Shown here: positions 8,664-17,600 of the stretch, piece by piece
Layout of the letters: each line of letters begins with the position of its first letter
Position numbering within the stretch: the first letter of the stretch is position 1
From: an uncultured Clostridia bacterium
GTDB taxonomy: Bacteria > Bacillota > Clostridia > TANB77 > CAG-508
Assembly (NCBI GenBank): GCA_934167095.1
Contig: CAKPKE010000007.1
Span: 1-64,000 of the forward strand
Length of the DNA stretch: 64,000 bases
Direction of reading: 5' to 3'
Position numbers and translations under genes: made by a program
The notes under the pieces: model-generated
The model's input: only the letters and a program-made list of their open reading frames with translations
What the model was told of the DNA's origin: nothing
Databases searched by the model: none

Positions 8664-10223
8664 TTATCGATTAATTTGTTCGTTCACAAACTCTGCAAGA
8701 GAAATTGCAGTGTGTGGCTTCGTTTTCTTGCCAGACGTTTCAGCTGGAAAATGCTTCACATTCATAAACATTTTTAACATCAAGTTTTCAAGTAACTCCA
8801 TATTTTTTTCAGGAGAGTCTGCGCCTCTGTTCACAGAATCCTTTATTGCTTGCAATTCTGGAACTAGATTAGCAGGTGCAAATTCAAGTGCAGAATCAAT
8901 AGATTTTAGCGTCGCCTTCATCTCTTCTTGATTTTCTTGTTGTTGAGCATTTTTTGTCACCTCTTCCTCGTCAGAAACTTCCATGAATTGAGCAGAATTT
9001 CGGTATACTAGAACACTCTTACAAACAACGGTTATTTTATCACCTACTTTTATATCGTCTCTATAGCCTTCTTTCACTATGATATAGATGCTTTTGTATA
9101 AGCACACCATAGTTCTTTCTTTTTGTAACTTTTTTATCACAATTGCTTCAATCTCTTTACCTTTTATACTCTCAAATTGCTTCTTTCTCATCTCATCTAT
9201 TACAAAAATTAGATCGCTAAGCCGACGGTATGTAATACTATTATCTACATATTCCATTTTGGCAACTGGTGTTCCAATATTAATAATTAGAGGATTAACA
9301 ATTAAGAAATAATACCCGGATTTTTTTATGAAGTTTTTTTGCTCTTCAAAATTAGCATTATTTTCTCCAGGATGCCCTACAATTAAGTCAGAAATTATTG
9401 CTTTATTTGAAAAAGCTTGAAGCCATTTCTTCAGTGCTCGTGCATTATCATCACCTACATTCATCTTTTTCCGTACTTTTGGAATAAAAGACTGTGTTTC
9501 TAAACCAATTATAGCAATCCTATCACATTTTTTTATAAATTCACCCAGTTCATCTGTCATTTCAGCAGCAACCAAGGCATTCAATTGAAAAATTGGCCCT
9601 TCAACTGCAACACATGCCTGAAGAAGTTCCAAAAGTCCTTCACCAGTAATAGGATCCTTATATTGGGTTGCATTCATTGCATGCAAAGTAATCCACGTAG
9701 CTCCTTTACTGGTAGCAATTTCAATTTCATGAACAACTTGTTTTATAGGCTTGCATTCCAAAGGTCTCTTCATATACCATTGTTTACAGAATGAGCACCA
9801 ACCACTTTTTTTAGGATTACAGCCGTCAGCAAATGTAATAGTTGCTTGGCCGCCAATGACTTCAATATAGCTAGTTGTTTCAGTTCCAGTAAGTTTTTGT
9901 ATAAGAGCATAAATTGTTTTAAATTCTTCAAATTTAATTTCTTTTCTTAATGGCTCTATTACTTCCTTTATGCTAGCCATGCAACCAGTAATATAAATTT
10001 TCCCAGTTTCGTTTTTGTACATTTTCAAGCTATTAATATTGTCTTTTATATCATCACTTGTAAAAGCACAGAAACAGCAAATAATAGCATCAGCCTCCCG
10101 AAAATTTTCAACCATAGTCCAGCCATTATCAACTAAACTATTTTTTATCTTGTAAAAGTTTTGACTTCCAATACCACATACGGCGTCATTGTTTTCTTGC
10201 CCTGCAATGTAGAACTTTTTCAT
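8664..10223 (-). CDS. Methylthiotransferase-like radical SAM protein with atypical CX7CX2C motif
   Basis: A 519-aa protein with the domain order of MiaB/RimO methylthiotransferases. The N-terminal cluster domain has Cys at 16, at 49-52 and at 81. A radical SAM core follows from about 130 to 345, and an OB-fold/TRAM-like segment from about 350 to 415. The radical SAM cysteines are C135, C143 and C146, spaced CX7CX2C instead of the family CX3CX2C, so it is not an ordinary MiaB or RimO. The last roughly 105 residues are a charged, Gln/Glu-rich extension not usual in the family. The start is ATG 10223 with AGGAG nine bases upstream, and a consensus promoter lies at 10338-10366. The Cys-ended 26-aa peptide gene is the next gene downstream on the same strand. 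I infer a peptide-modifying role, possibly methylthiolation of that peptide; a tRNA or protein substrate remains possible. Confidence 0.75.
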   Translation of the reverse strand: MKKFYIAGQENNDAVCGIGSQNFYKIKNSLVDNGWTMVENFREADAIICCFCAFTSDDIKDNINSLKMYKNETGKIYITGCMASIKEVIEPLRKEIKFEEFKTIYALIQKLTGTETTSYIEVIGGQATITFADGCNPKKSGWCSFCKQWYMKRPLECKPIKQVVHEIEIATSKGATWITLHAMNATQYKDPITGEGLLELLQACVAVEGPIFQLNALVAAEMTDELGEFIKKCDRIAIIGLETQSFIPKVRKKMNVGDDNARALKKWLQAFSNKAIISDLIVGHPGENNANFEEQKNFIKKSGYYFLIVNPLIINIGTPVAKMEYVDNSITYRRLSDLIFVIDEMRKKQFESIKGKEIEAIVIKKLQKERTMVCLYKSIYIIVKEGYRDDIKVGDKITVVCKSVLVYRNSAQFMEVSDEEEVTKNAQQQENQEEMKATLKSIDSALEFAPANLVPELQAIKDSVNRGADSPEKNMELLENLMLKMFMNVKHFPAETSGKKTKPHTAISLAEFVNEQINR

Positions 10224-10337
10224 ACTTTTTAGCTCCTAGTATATTGTTTATTGTGTGTAATTTCGAACAAAAATTAAATTTTACTCCTTTCCTAGTCTTC
10301 AAATACACTTTTAAATCAAAGTATAATAACAACATAT

Positions 10338-10366
10338 ATTATATCATCGCGTCAAAGTTATGTCAA
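10338..10366 (-). promoter_or_regulatory. Promoter of the radical SAM gene
   Basis: Minus strand: consensus -35 TTGACA (10361-10366), 17-bp spacer, consensus -10 TATAAT (10338-10343). The 5' UTR is about 108 nt and no strong structure is seen in it. Confidence 0.85.
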
Positions 10367-10409
10367 CTTTTCGTAATTGTTCTATCCATTTGTTATGATT
10401 TCATATAGC

Positions 10410-10449
10410 AAAAAGCACCACATTACGCTTTTCGCCGAGCTATGTGGTG
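10410..10449 (-). terminator. Intrinsic terminator of the type III toxin gene
   Basis: CACCACAT (10416-10423) pairs with ATGTGGTG (10442-10449). On the minus strand it is followed by CTTTTTGC, and it lies about 80 bases after the toxin stop. Confidence 0.65.
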
Positions 10450-10529
10450 TAAATTACAATTATGTGATAGCATACATTTCTGTGGCTTTCATTTTCTATA
10501 ATTATTACAGGACTCATAATTTATCTCTG

Positions 10530-11027
10530 TCAATTTTTATATAACATATTTTCACACTTAATGTCATTTATAAATTCAGGTAGATTAGTAAAAGTAGCTA
10601 TAATTCCTCTATTTGTAAGTGCAAAAACATCTCTAGTTTTTTTATCTATTTCTTCTTTTACTGCTTTAGGAACTTTAATTGATATCCCTGCTTTTTTATA
10701 TTCCTGTTCTATGTATTTTTCTAAAGTTGGAAACATATTTTGAATCAGAAAAACAGCTTTTTTCCCAGCTAAATTTCTTGCAAATACAAAATTATTTGGC
10801 TCTATTCCCTTTTTACATTTAATATCATTATATAATTTTAAGTACTTATCATATTTAGAAGACATAGGCACAAACCATAATATATTTTTATCAATTTTGT
10901 CTCTAAAACAAAAATAAGTTGGTCTTTTTGTTCCAGCTTCTTTATTTTCCATTAGATGATATTTTGGATTATATCTTTCTATAAATTCATCTTTTATAAA
11001 ATATAATTTTCCTTCTATAATTTCCAT
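10530..11027 (-). CDS. Type III toxin-antitoxin endoribonuclease toxin (CptN/TenpN-like)
   Basis: A 165-aa protein resembling the CptN/TenpN branch of the ToxN/AbiQ superfamily, single-domain RNases held inactive by a repeat RNA. Visible family-type features are GKLYFIKDEF near the N-terminus, LMENKEAGTKRP at about 25-36, LWFVPMSS at about 50-57, AVFLIQNMFP at about 90-99 and ALTNRGI near 135. The identification rests on remembered family patterns and, more strongly, on the locus: directly upstream are a promoter, two tandem RNA repeats and a terminator, then GAGGT and the ATG. That order is diagnostic of type III systems. Such loci act in plasmid or genomic maintenance and in abortive phage defence. 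The gene appears intact. Confidence 0.85.
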   Translation of the reverse strand: MEIIEGKLYFIKDEFIERYNPKYHLMENKEAGTKRPTYFCFRDKIDKNILWFVPMSSKYDKYLKLYNDIKCKKGIEPNNFVFARNLAGKKAVFLIQNMFPTLEKYIEQEYKKAGISIKVPKAVKEEIDKKTRDVFALTNRGIIATFTNLPEFINDIKCENMLYKN

Positions 11028-11045
11028 TTTACCTCTTATAATAAC

Positions 11046-11067
11046 AAAACGGGAGTACGAGACTCCC
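11046..11067 (-). terminator. Terminator between antitoxin RNA and toxin gene
   Basis: GGGAGT (minus strand) pairs with ACTCCC around CTCGT, followed by GTTTTGTT. It lies 19 bases before the toxin ATG and sets the RNA-to-toxin ratio, as in other type III loci. Confidence 0.85.
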
Positions 11068-11078
11068 TAATTTATTCA

Positions 11079-11153
11079 CCAGTGTATTTTCTCTTTGCCA
11101 ACTGGGTGGCTGATTAATCGATTATCTAGGGTATTTTGCTCTTTGCCTCCTAG
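11079..11153 (-). repeat. Two roughly 48-nt antitoxin repeat units
   Basis: The shared motif GGCAAAGAG occurs at 11139-11147 and 11091-11099 (minus strand), a period of 48 nt. The flanks covary (CTAG/CTAG and CCAG/CTGG). Confidence 0.8.
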
Positions 11154-11177
11154 TAGGCAGTATTTATTTATATAATA

Positions 11178-11207
11178 ATTATAACACCTTATTATTTGAA
11201 CTGTCAA
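11178..11207 (-). promoter_or_regulatory. Promoter of the type III toxin-antitoxin locus
   Basis: Minus strand: -35 TTGACA (11202-11207), 18-bp spacer, -10 TATAAT (11178-11183). Confidence 0.85.
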
Positions 11208-11361
11208 CTAGCTCAAAATAATTCTTTAAAATTATTATATGTAATATTATATGATATTTTTAAATATATATTCCAATATTTTTAATAATAAATATTTTCA
11301 AAATACAAATTACATAATCCTTATCTCCAACATACTACTTAATTTATCCTTTATAATAACA

Positions 11362-11399
11362 TCTCAAAAAAATAAGATGGTAAAGTTTCCAATACCATC
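11362..11399 (-). terminator. Intrinsic terminator of nrdDG
   Basis: GATGGTA pairs with TACCATC (11376-11382 and 11393-11399), followed on the minus strand by TTATTTTTTTG. It lies about 40 bases after the nrdG stop. Confidence 0.85.
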
Positions 11400-11439
11400 C
11401 ACTTTTACTTTTATTTTTCTCTGAAATGAAAAAATTCTT

Positions 11440-11934
11440 TTAATCACAAAAAAGTACTGTCTTACCTTCAGTTAAACTTTTTTGTACATCAATCACTCTT
11501 TGATTTTCAGAACCTCTCCAATTTAATTTTGGATTATGCTTTTCATCAACATATTGTCCATCAACTAATACATCAATGTATTTTAGTACTGATTTATCTT
11601 TTAAGTCTTTCTCAAAATTAAATCCTGACCATACCCATATATTTTTTTCTGGATAATGTTCTTTAAATACCTTAGCAAGCCACTCTGTTCCTTCAATATT
11701 TTTTGGATGCATTGGCTCTCCACCTAAAATAGATAGCCCTTCTATATGTGCAGGTTTTGCAAGTTCAATTATTTTATCAACAACTTCATCTGTAAATTCT
11801 TCTCCGCCTTTGAAGTCATGAGTTTCAGGGTTAAAGCAGTTTTTACAATTAAAGCTACAACCTTGCATAAATATTGAAACTCGCACTCCTGGTCCATTTG
11901 ATATATCCATTTTTCTTATTTTATTGTATCTCAT
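11440..11934 (-). CDS. nrdG: Anaerobic ribonucleoside-triphosphate reductase activating protein
   Basis: A 164-aa radical SAM activase that makes the glycyl radical on NrdD by cutting S-adenosylmethionine. The cluster motif GCSFNCKNCF (CX3CX2C) is near residue 24, and the early NGPGVRVSIFMQG and later LSILGGEP are typical of NrdG. I start at ATG 11934 (MRYNKIRK), preceded by a weak GAGAAGA. A longer frame to 11970 would start inside a perfect 13-bp hairpin and has no RBS. It lies 99 bases after nrdD on the same strand and ends at a good terminator. There is no second gene for an aerobic reductase in the window. Confidence 0.96.
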   Translation of the reverse strand: MRYNKIRKMDISNGPGVRVSIFMQGCSFNCKNCFNPETHDFKGGEEFTDEVVDKIIELAKPAHIEGLSILGGEPMHPKNIEGTEWLAKVFKEHYPEKNIWVWSGFNFEKDLKDKSVLKYIDVLVDGQYVDEKHNPKLNWRGSENQRVIDVQKSLTEGKTVLFCD

Positions 11935-11954
11935 TTTTCTTCTCGCTTTTCTTA

Positions 11955-11991
11955 ATTTAACACAAAGCATTTTTTATACTTTGTGTTAAAT
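11955..11991 (-). promoter_or_regulatory. Perfect hairpin between nrdD and nrdG
   Basis: ATTTAACACAAAG (11955-11967) is exactly complementary to 11979-11991, with an 11-nt loop and no T tract on the nrdG side. It lies in the intercistronic region 20 bases before the nrdG start. It could protect the upstream message or tune NrdG synthesis; the role is inferred. Confidence 0.5.
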
Positions 11992-12033
11992 CATTTTATA
12001 TTTTTTATTTCATTTGTTTATACCATTATTAAC

Positions 12034-14190
12034 TTAAGCATCTTTGTTATCTATGTGTAATACTCTTTCTTTTATTTCTTGTGTTCTTCCCTTATTCCAG
12101 AAGTTGCTTCCTATGTATCCGCAAGTTCTTCTTGCTACATTTAATGTTGCATGATCTCTATTTCCACAGTTTGGGCAATACCATTCTAGATTGTCATCTA
12201 TTTGTATTTCTCCATCATATCCACATTTTTGGCAATAATCTGATTTTGTGTTTAATTCTGCATACATGATATTGTCATATATAAATTTGATTACTTGCAT
12301 TACTACTTCTAGGTTATTTTGAAGATTTGGAGTTTCTACATATGATATAGCTCCACCTGGACTTAATTTTTGGAATTTGCTTTCAATTGCAAGTTTTGTA
12401 AACGCATCAATTTCTTCAAATACTGGAACATGATATGAATTTGTTATGTATTTTCTATCTGTAATTCCTTCTATTTTTCCAAATCTCTTTTGTAAGCATT
12501 TTGCAAATTTATATGTTGTTGACTCAATTGGTGTTCCATATACACTGTAATCTATATCTTCTGTTTCTTTCCATTCTTTACATTTATCATTTAGTCTTTG
12601 CATAACTTCTAGACCGAATTCTTCACCTTTTCCACCATCTGTGTGGCTATTTCCTGTCATGTACTTAACACATTCATATAGTCCTGCATATCCTAAAGAT
12701 ATTGTTGAATATCCGCCATGTAATAATGAATGAATACTTTCGCCTTTCTTTAGTCTTGCTAAGGCTCCATTTTGCCATAATATTGGTGCCACATCACTTG
12801 TTGCTTTTGCAAGTCTTTCATGTCTTATTTTTAATGCTCTATGACAAAGTTCAAGTCTTTCGTCATATATTTTCCAAAATTTTTCTACATTTTTACCAGA
12901 TGATAAAGCAACATCTATTAAGTTTATTGTAACAACACCTTGGTTGAATCTTCCATAATATTTTGGTTTTCCTGTTTTTGGATCAACATATGGTGTTAAG
13001 AATGATCTACATCCCATACATGGATAACATTGTCCTTCACCATTTTTATCTATTTTTAATTGCTTCATTATTTTTTCAGATATATAGTCTGGAACCATTC
13101 TTTTTGCTGTACATTTAGCAGCAAGTTCTGTTAAATAATAATATTTGCTATCCTCATGAATGTTATCTTCTTCAAGAACATATAGTAATTTTGGGAATGC
13201 AGGTGTTATATATACGCCTTTTTCGTTTTTCATTCCTAAAATTCTTTGTTCAAGAACTTCTTTTATAATCATTGCAAGTTCTTCTTTATATTCTTCAGTT
13301 TCGCCTAAGTATAAGCAAACGCTTAAGAATGGAGCTTGACCATTTGTTGTTGTCATAGAATTTATTTGATATTGGAATGTTTGAACACCATCTTTTATTT
13401 CTTTTTCCAAATCTTCTTTTGCAAATTTTTCAACTTGTGTTTTACTTAGACCTCTATCTTTATATCTTTTCAAATAATAGTTATAACTATCTCTTACAAA
13501 AGGTGCTAAATGAGTCATTGTAACTGTACAGCCACCATATTGACTAGAGTTTACAGCTGTTATTATTTGAGTTGCTATTGTCATTGCTGTTAAGAATTTG
13601 TGAGGTTTTTCAATCATTACTCCGTTAATTTCTGTACCGTTTTGAAGCATATCCTCAAGGTTAATTAAATCACAGTTATGTAATGCATTTTGTGCAAAAT
13701 AATCAGCATCATGGAAGTGTATAATTCCTTCATCATGAGCTTTTACTATATCTTCTGGAAGTAAAAACCTTCTTGTTATATCTGTACTTGTTATTCCTGC
13801 TAAATAATCTCTTTGAGTTGTAACTATTTTAGCATTTTTATTAGAGTTTTCTGTATTCCAGTATTCACTTTCACCATCTATTAATTCTTTAATAGATTGG
13901 TCTGTTGTGTTTGATTGTCTTACTAATGCTCTTGTATATCTATATGTTATATATCTTTTAGCAAGTTCATATCTGCCTATTTCCATTAATTTTTCTTCAA
14001 TTATATCTTGAATATCTTCAACTAAAATTCTTCTTTTATGCAAATCTTCTATATATTCAATTATACTATCAATTTCTTCTTGTGTAGCTTTTTCTTTTTT
14101 GCCAACTTCTTTGTTTGCTTTTGATATTGCTACATTAATTTTTTCTGAATTATATTCTACTATTGTACCATCACGTTTTATTACTTGCAT
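12034..14190 (-). CDS. nrdD: Anaerobic ribonucleoside-triphosphate reductase (class III)
   Basis: A 718-aa glycyl-radical enzyme that reduces ribonucleoside triphosphates to deoxyribonucleotides without oxygen. The N-terminus is an ATP-cone (QVIKRDGTIVEYNSEKI) for allosteric control. Near the C-terminus are a four-Cys zinc site (CQKCG ... CPNCG) and the glycyl-radical motif RRTCGYIGSNFW. The start is ATG 14190, because GGAGG lies five bases before it; the longer frame to 14202 would overlap that RBS. It has a promoter at 14225-14253 and is followed by its activase gene nrdG. No clear NrdR box is seen. Confidence 0.98.
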   Translation of the reverse strand: MQVIKRDGTIVEYNSEKINVAISKANKEVGKKEKATQEEIDSIIEYIEDLHKRRILVEDIQDIIEEKLMEIGRYELAKRYITYRYTRALVRQSNTTDQSIKELIDGESEYWNTENSNKNAKIVTTQRDYLAGITSTDITRRFLLPEDIVKAHDEGIIHFHDADYFAQNALHNCDLINLEDMLQNGTEINGVMIEKPHKFLTAMTIATQIITAVNSSQYGGCTVTMTHLAPFVRDSYNYYLKRYKDRGLSKTQVEKFAKEDLEKEIKDGVQTFQYQINSMTTTNGQAPFLSVCLYLGETEEYKEELAMIIKEVLEQRILGMKNEKGVYITPAFPKLLYVLEEDNIHEDSKYYYLTELAAKCTAKRMVPDYISEKIMKQLKIDKNGEGQCYPCMGCRSFLTPYVDPKTGKPKYYGRFNQGVVTINLIDVALSSGKNVEKFWKIYDERLELCHRALKIRHERLAKATSDVAPILWQNGALARLKKGESIHSLLHGGYSTISLGYAGLYECVKYMTGNSHTDGGKGEEFGLEVMQRLNDKCKEWKETEDIDYSVYGTPIESTTYKFAKCLQKRFGKIEGITDRKYITNSYHVPVFEEIDAFTKLAIESKFQKLSPGGAISYVETPNLQNNLEVVMQVIKFIYDNIMYAELNTKSDYCQKCGYDGEIQIDDNLEWYCPNCGNRDHATLNVARRTCGYIGSNFWNKGRTQEIKERVLHIDNKDA

Positions 14191-14224
14191 AGCTGCCTCC
14201 ATATTTTTTATTTATTGTGACTAG

Positions 14225-14253
14225 ATATTACATCATATTTTTTATAATGTCAA
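14225..14253 (-). promoter_or_regulatory. Promoter of nrdDG
   Basis: Minus strand: -35 TTGACA (14248-14253), 17-bp spacer, -10 TAATAT (14225-14230), 35 bases before the nrdD start. Confidence 0.75.
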
Positions 14254-14621
14254 AGGCATATTGTTTATGTCATTTTCCTTTGTATTCATTGCAGGAGTAG
14301 CCTTTCATTTTTGCATTTGCAAGTTGTTTTCTGTCTACTTTTGTCAAATTTTAGTTATTTGCTTTTGGGTAACCCTTTAGGCTCTAAGAGTTTAGCTTTC
14401 GTTTTTTTGTTTTTCGTTATGTATTATTACATTTTCTTTACATTTTTATTATTTTCTAAAAATCGTTTTTTTATTTTTATTATTTTTGAATTATCTTCAT
14501 TCGTATTTTTGTTTATTCTTAGCTATTTTTAATGTTTTTTCAATTATTTTGCATTTGTTTTTTACATTTTTTCAAAAAATCATTTTTTTATTTTTATATT
14601 TTTCTTTATTAATTTCACAGT
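14254..14621. other. Long A/T-skewed intergenic region, no gene seen
   Basis: The 370 bases between the surface-protein terminator and the nrdD promoter are extremely T-rich on the plus strand. Only 14340-14400 is less biased; it contains short inverted repeats (CTCTTAGAG, GGGTTACCC). I see no RBS-backed ORF and no riboswitch I can name. Confidence 0.5.
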
Positions 14622-14659
14622 AAAAAAAGAACCTAGTTATTTAAAACTAAGTCCTTTTT
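14622..14659 (-). terminator. Terminator of the surface-protein operon
   Basis: A 13-bp stem (14626-14638 with 14645-14657) including G-T pairs, followed by TTTT on the minus strand, just after the stop of the last giant gene. Confidence 0.8.
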
Positions 14660-14667
14660 ATTTGAAT

Positions 14668-17600
14668 TTATAATGCTTTCTTTTTCTTCTTTGTAACAAC
14701 TATTACTGCAGTTAATCCTATTATTAAGATTACTCCTATTCCTATGCCTAATACATAGTAGATTGTGTTTTGTCCAAATGGTGGTAATATTACAACCTCT
14801 TGTGGACTTGCTGCATCTATTTCATAAGGTTCTTGTGTTGGGTCTTGATTTCCCACTACAGAGTATGCCATTCTTCTTCCTGAAACACTGCTTGTTTTTG
14901 TTATCTCTACTATATTATTATATGTTAAGTCATCACTGCTGTTATCTGATGTTATCATTTCTGATAGCACTAATTTTATTCCTGTTACACTATTTGTATT
15001 ATTTACTGCATCTAACACATTTAATGGATCTTTTTCCCATTTTTCTTTTATCTTTGTGCTATTTGTATCTACTAATACTGGTACTAATTCTTTTATTATA
15101 CTACTATCATCTTTTGTCTTGATTATAGTTGTATATTTCTTAGCACTATTTTCTAAGTTAGCATTTACTAATCCGTTTTCTTTTAATGAATCAAATGTTA
15201 CAACTTCCCATTCTGTATTTGTATCTGCATTAAATTGTAAATTATTTCTTGTTGCATGTTCATCATCGCTTAATTGTGCTCCTACATAGTCTACAATGCT
15301 TTCTACTTTTGTTTTTACGATATTGCTACTTGCATTATCTTCTACACCTGTGTAGTAGAATTTTGCGTCGCTATAATCAACTTCGCCAATATTAGCTACT
15401 GTGATTATATATGTTATTTGCATTGTTGAACCATGCATTAACTCTTCATCCATTGTTAATTGAACTCTACCTTTTTGTCCTGCAGTTCTTACTGCTGGAA
15501 TTTTCACTAAGGTGTTGCCACTTGATACTCTATTACCATTTTTGTCTTCTCTTGCATAATTGTCATTTTGTGCATAAGTATTTTTTGTATCTTGAGCGTG
15601 TGCTGTTTGGCCTTCTATCCACATTACATTTGTTGCTTTTGCTGATGCATCAAACAATGTATTCCCATTTGCAAGTGTTACTTTTACATTTGCTATTTGT
15701 TTAGTTGTTTTTAGCTCTGATTGTGGTCTTTGTGTTAATCCAAAGTCTACATCTGCAACTGTGTAGAAACCAGTTTTGTCATAGTTTGAACTTCCTATGT
15801 TAGTTTCACTATTAGTATAATTGTTATTCTTGTTTCCATCTTCTTGTCTATTATATTCAAACTCGATGTTCATTACACCAGTTTCTGCTGTCATATTTGT
15901 CTTATTTACAAATTCAGTTAATAAGCTTTGTAGAACCGCTGCTTTATCATCATCACTCATGCTATTGTAGTATGGTGATAAATATTCAAATGATGATTCT
16001 ACTTCTGCTATATGGTTTGTTAAAGTTTGCGATGCACTATTTACTTCTAGTCTTCTACTATAAATATCTTTTGCATCTGAATATAGTCCTGTTGCTGCCG
16101 CATCAAAGTCATAATTGTATGTTCCTGTTGATACATTTTGGAAACTTCCATCTCCATTTGCAACACCTAATTGGTATGTTGTTGATTTGTAGTCTTGGCC
16201 ATTATATGAATTTGTGTTTAATCCTATATTTTCGCCATTTACTGAATAATATCCATTTGTTCCAGATCTCTTTTTATAGTTTGCACTTGCTTTATCAGCA
16301 AAGAAGTTTGTTATACTATTTTCTTCAGTAGCACCTGTTGCATAATTTGTAGTTGTTGTTCCTAGTATGCTTTCAGTTCCATCTCCATAAATGAATCTTA
16401 CTATATAATATCCTGGTGCAAATGATTTAAAACTATATTGTCCATCTTCACTTACTGCATATTCTCTATTGATATTGATTGCTGAATTATCAATTATGAA
16501 TGTTTGTGTAGATTTATCTCCTGAATACATTGTTCTCCATACTTTTTCTAATGGCTTGCCATTATCTCCATTTATGAAGTTTCCGTTTTCATCTTTAAAT
16601 AATTCTACTAATTGTACTCTTACACCATTTACTCCTGTATCTCCATCATCTCTTTGGCCATTTCCTATTTGAGCTGATTGTTCTGTTACAGTTCTTTTAT
16701 CATCAAATACAGTTCCGTTTACTTCTCTTACATTCTCTCTGTTTAGTCTTATTCTAATGTTTGGTCCTTTATTTGTATCATCTTCAAATGTACTAGAATC
16801 TACTTGTCCATTATTTGTTGGTATACTGTCTGGTAATACATTTCCTGGTACAGAATCTATATCTGTTAATCCAGCAATATCTCCAGCCACATATTCTCTA
16901 TCTGTTAATGGGTTATCTGTATTTGGAGCTTTTGCTCTATCTGTGTAATATGTTTTATATCCATTTATTTCAACTATGTTTTGTTTTGGAGTATATTCAT
17001 TTGTATTTCCATCAGATGTTGCTTCATCTAATGTGATATATCCATCTTTATCATTATTTACTCTAAATGTTATATATAAGTATAAGTCTTTTGATGTGTC
17101 TGGATCTAATAATACATCATCAAATCCTGTGATATATGTTTTATTATAATCCGCTGTTGCAGATTCTGTTGCAGCTCCATATTTACTTGAAGAATTTGTT
17201 GTTACATCTTTTATTTTATTTCCTCTTCTATCTCCTAAATATGGTTTGTATTTTTGTTCTCTTGCAACAGTATTTGAACTTTCCACTAATGTATATTCTT
17301 TATCAAAGTAATCTACTACTTCTGTTACTTTTGCAGATATTGCATCAGATTGATTTCTTACTGTTATTTTATATGTTACATATACTCTTAATTCATCTTC
17401 TGATGAACTCATTCCTGTTTTACTTAGAATATCTGAGCCGTATGTATTTGTATTAACTTTGAAGTTGTAATCTTCTTTGAATATTTCTCTTGTATAATCT
17501 GTTTGGTTATACATTTGAGCTGCACTTGTTGCACTTTGAGATTTTGCATTTTTGTATGCATTACTTAAATATGCATCTGATATTTGTGTACTTATGTCCC

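Larger units (their letters stand above)
11046..11171 (-). ncRNA. Type III antitoxin RNA (two tandem repeats)
   Basis: Between a promoter (11178-11207) and a terminator (11046-11067) lie two copies of a roughly 48-nt unit. Each has a core GGCAAAGAG(C)AAAATAC enclosed by short complementary flanks: CTAG...CTAG at 11126-11153 and CCAG...CTGG at 11079-11105. The flanks differ in sequence but keep their complementarity, which supports an RNA fold (pseudoknot units in known ToxI/CptI RNAs). The toxin is expected to cut the transcript into units that bind and inhibit it. The terminator limits read-through into the toxin gene. Confidence 0.85.

Noticed and set aside
8327..8931. Plus-strand ORFs over the peptide gene and the radical SAM 3' end (8327-8509, 8617-8931)
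   Set aside because: They are shadows of the better-supported minus-strand genes; one is created by the terminator palindrome. No RBS.
14330..14430. Possible c-di-GMP-type riboswitch (AACGAAAGCTAA ... GCCTAAAGGGTTACC on the minus strand)
   Set aside because: It superficially resembles the 3' part of a GEMM element, but the conserved GGCAAACC/GACGCAAAGCC parts are missing, and it is upstream of the nrdD promoter rather than within a leader.
14311..14532. Plus-strand hydrophobic ORF of 73 codons
   Set aside because: It arises from a poly-T-rich stretch, starts at TTG with the nearest AGGAG twelve bases away, and has no family pattern.
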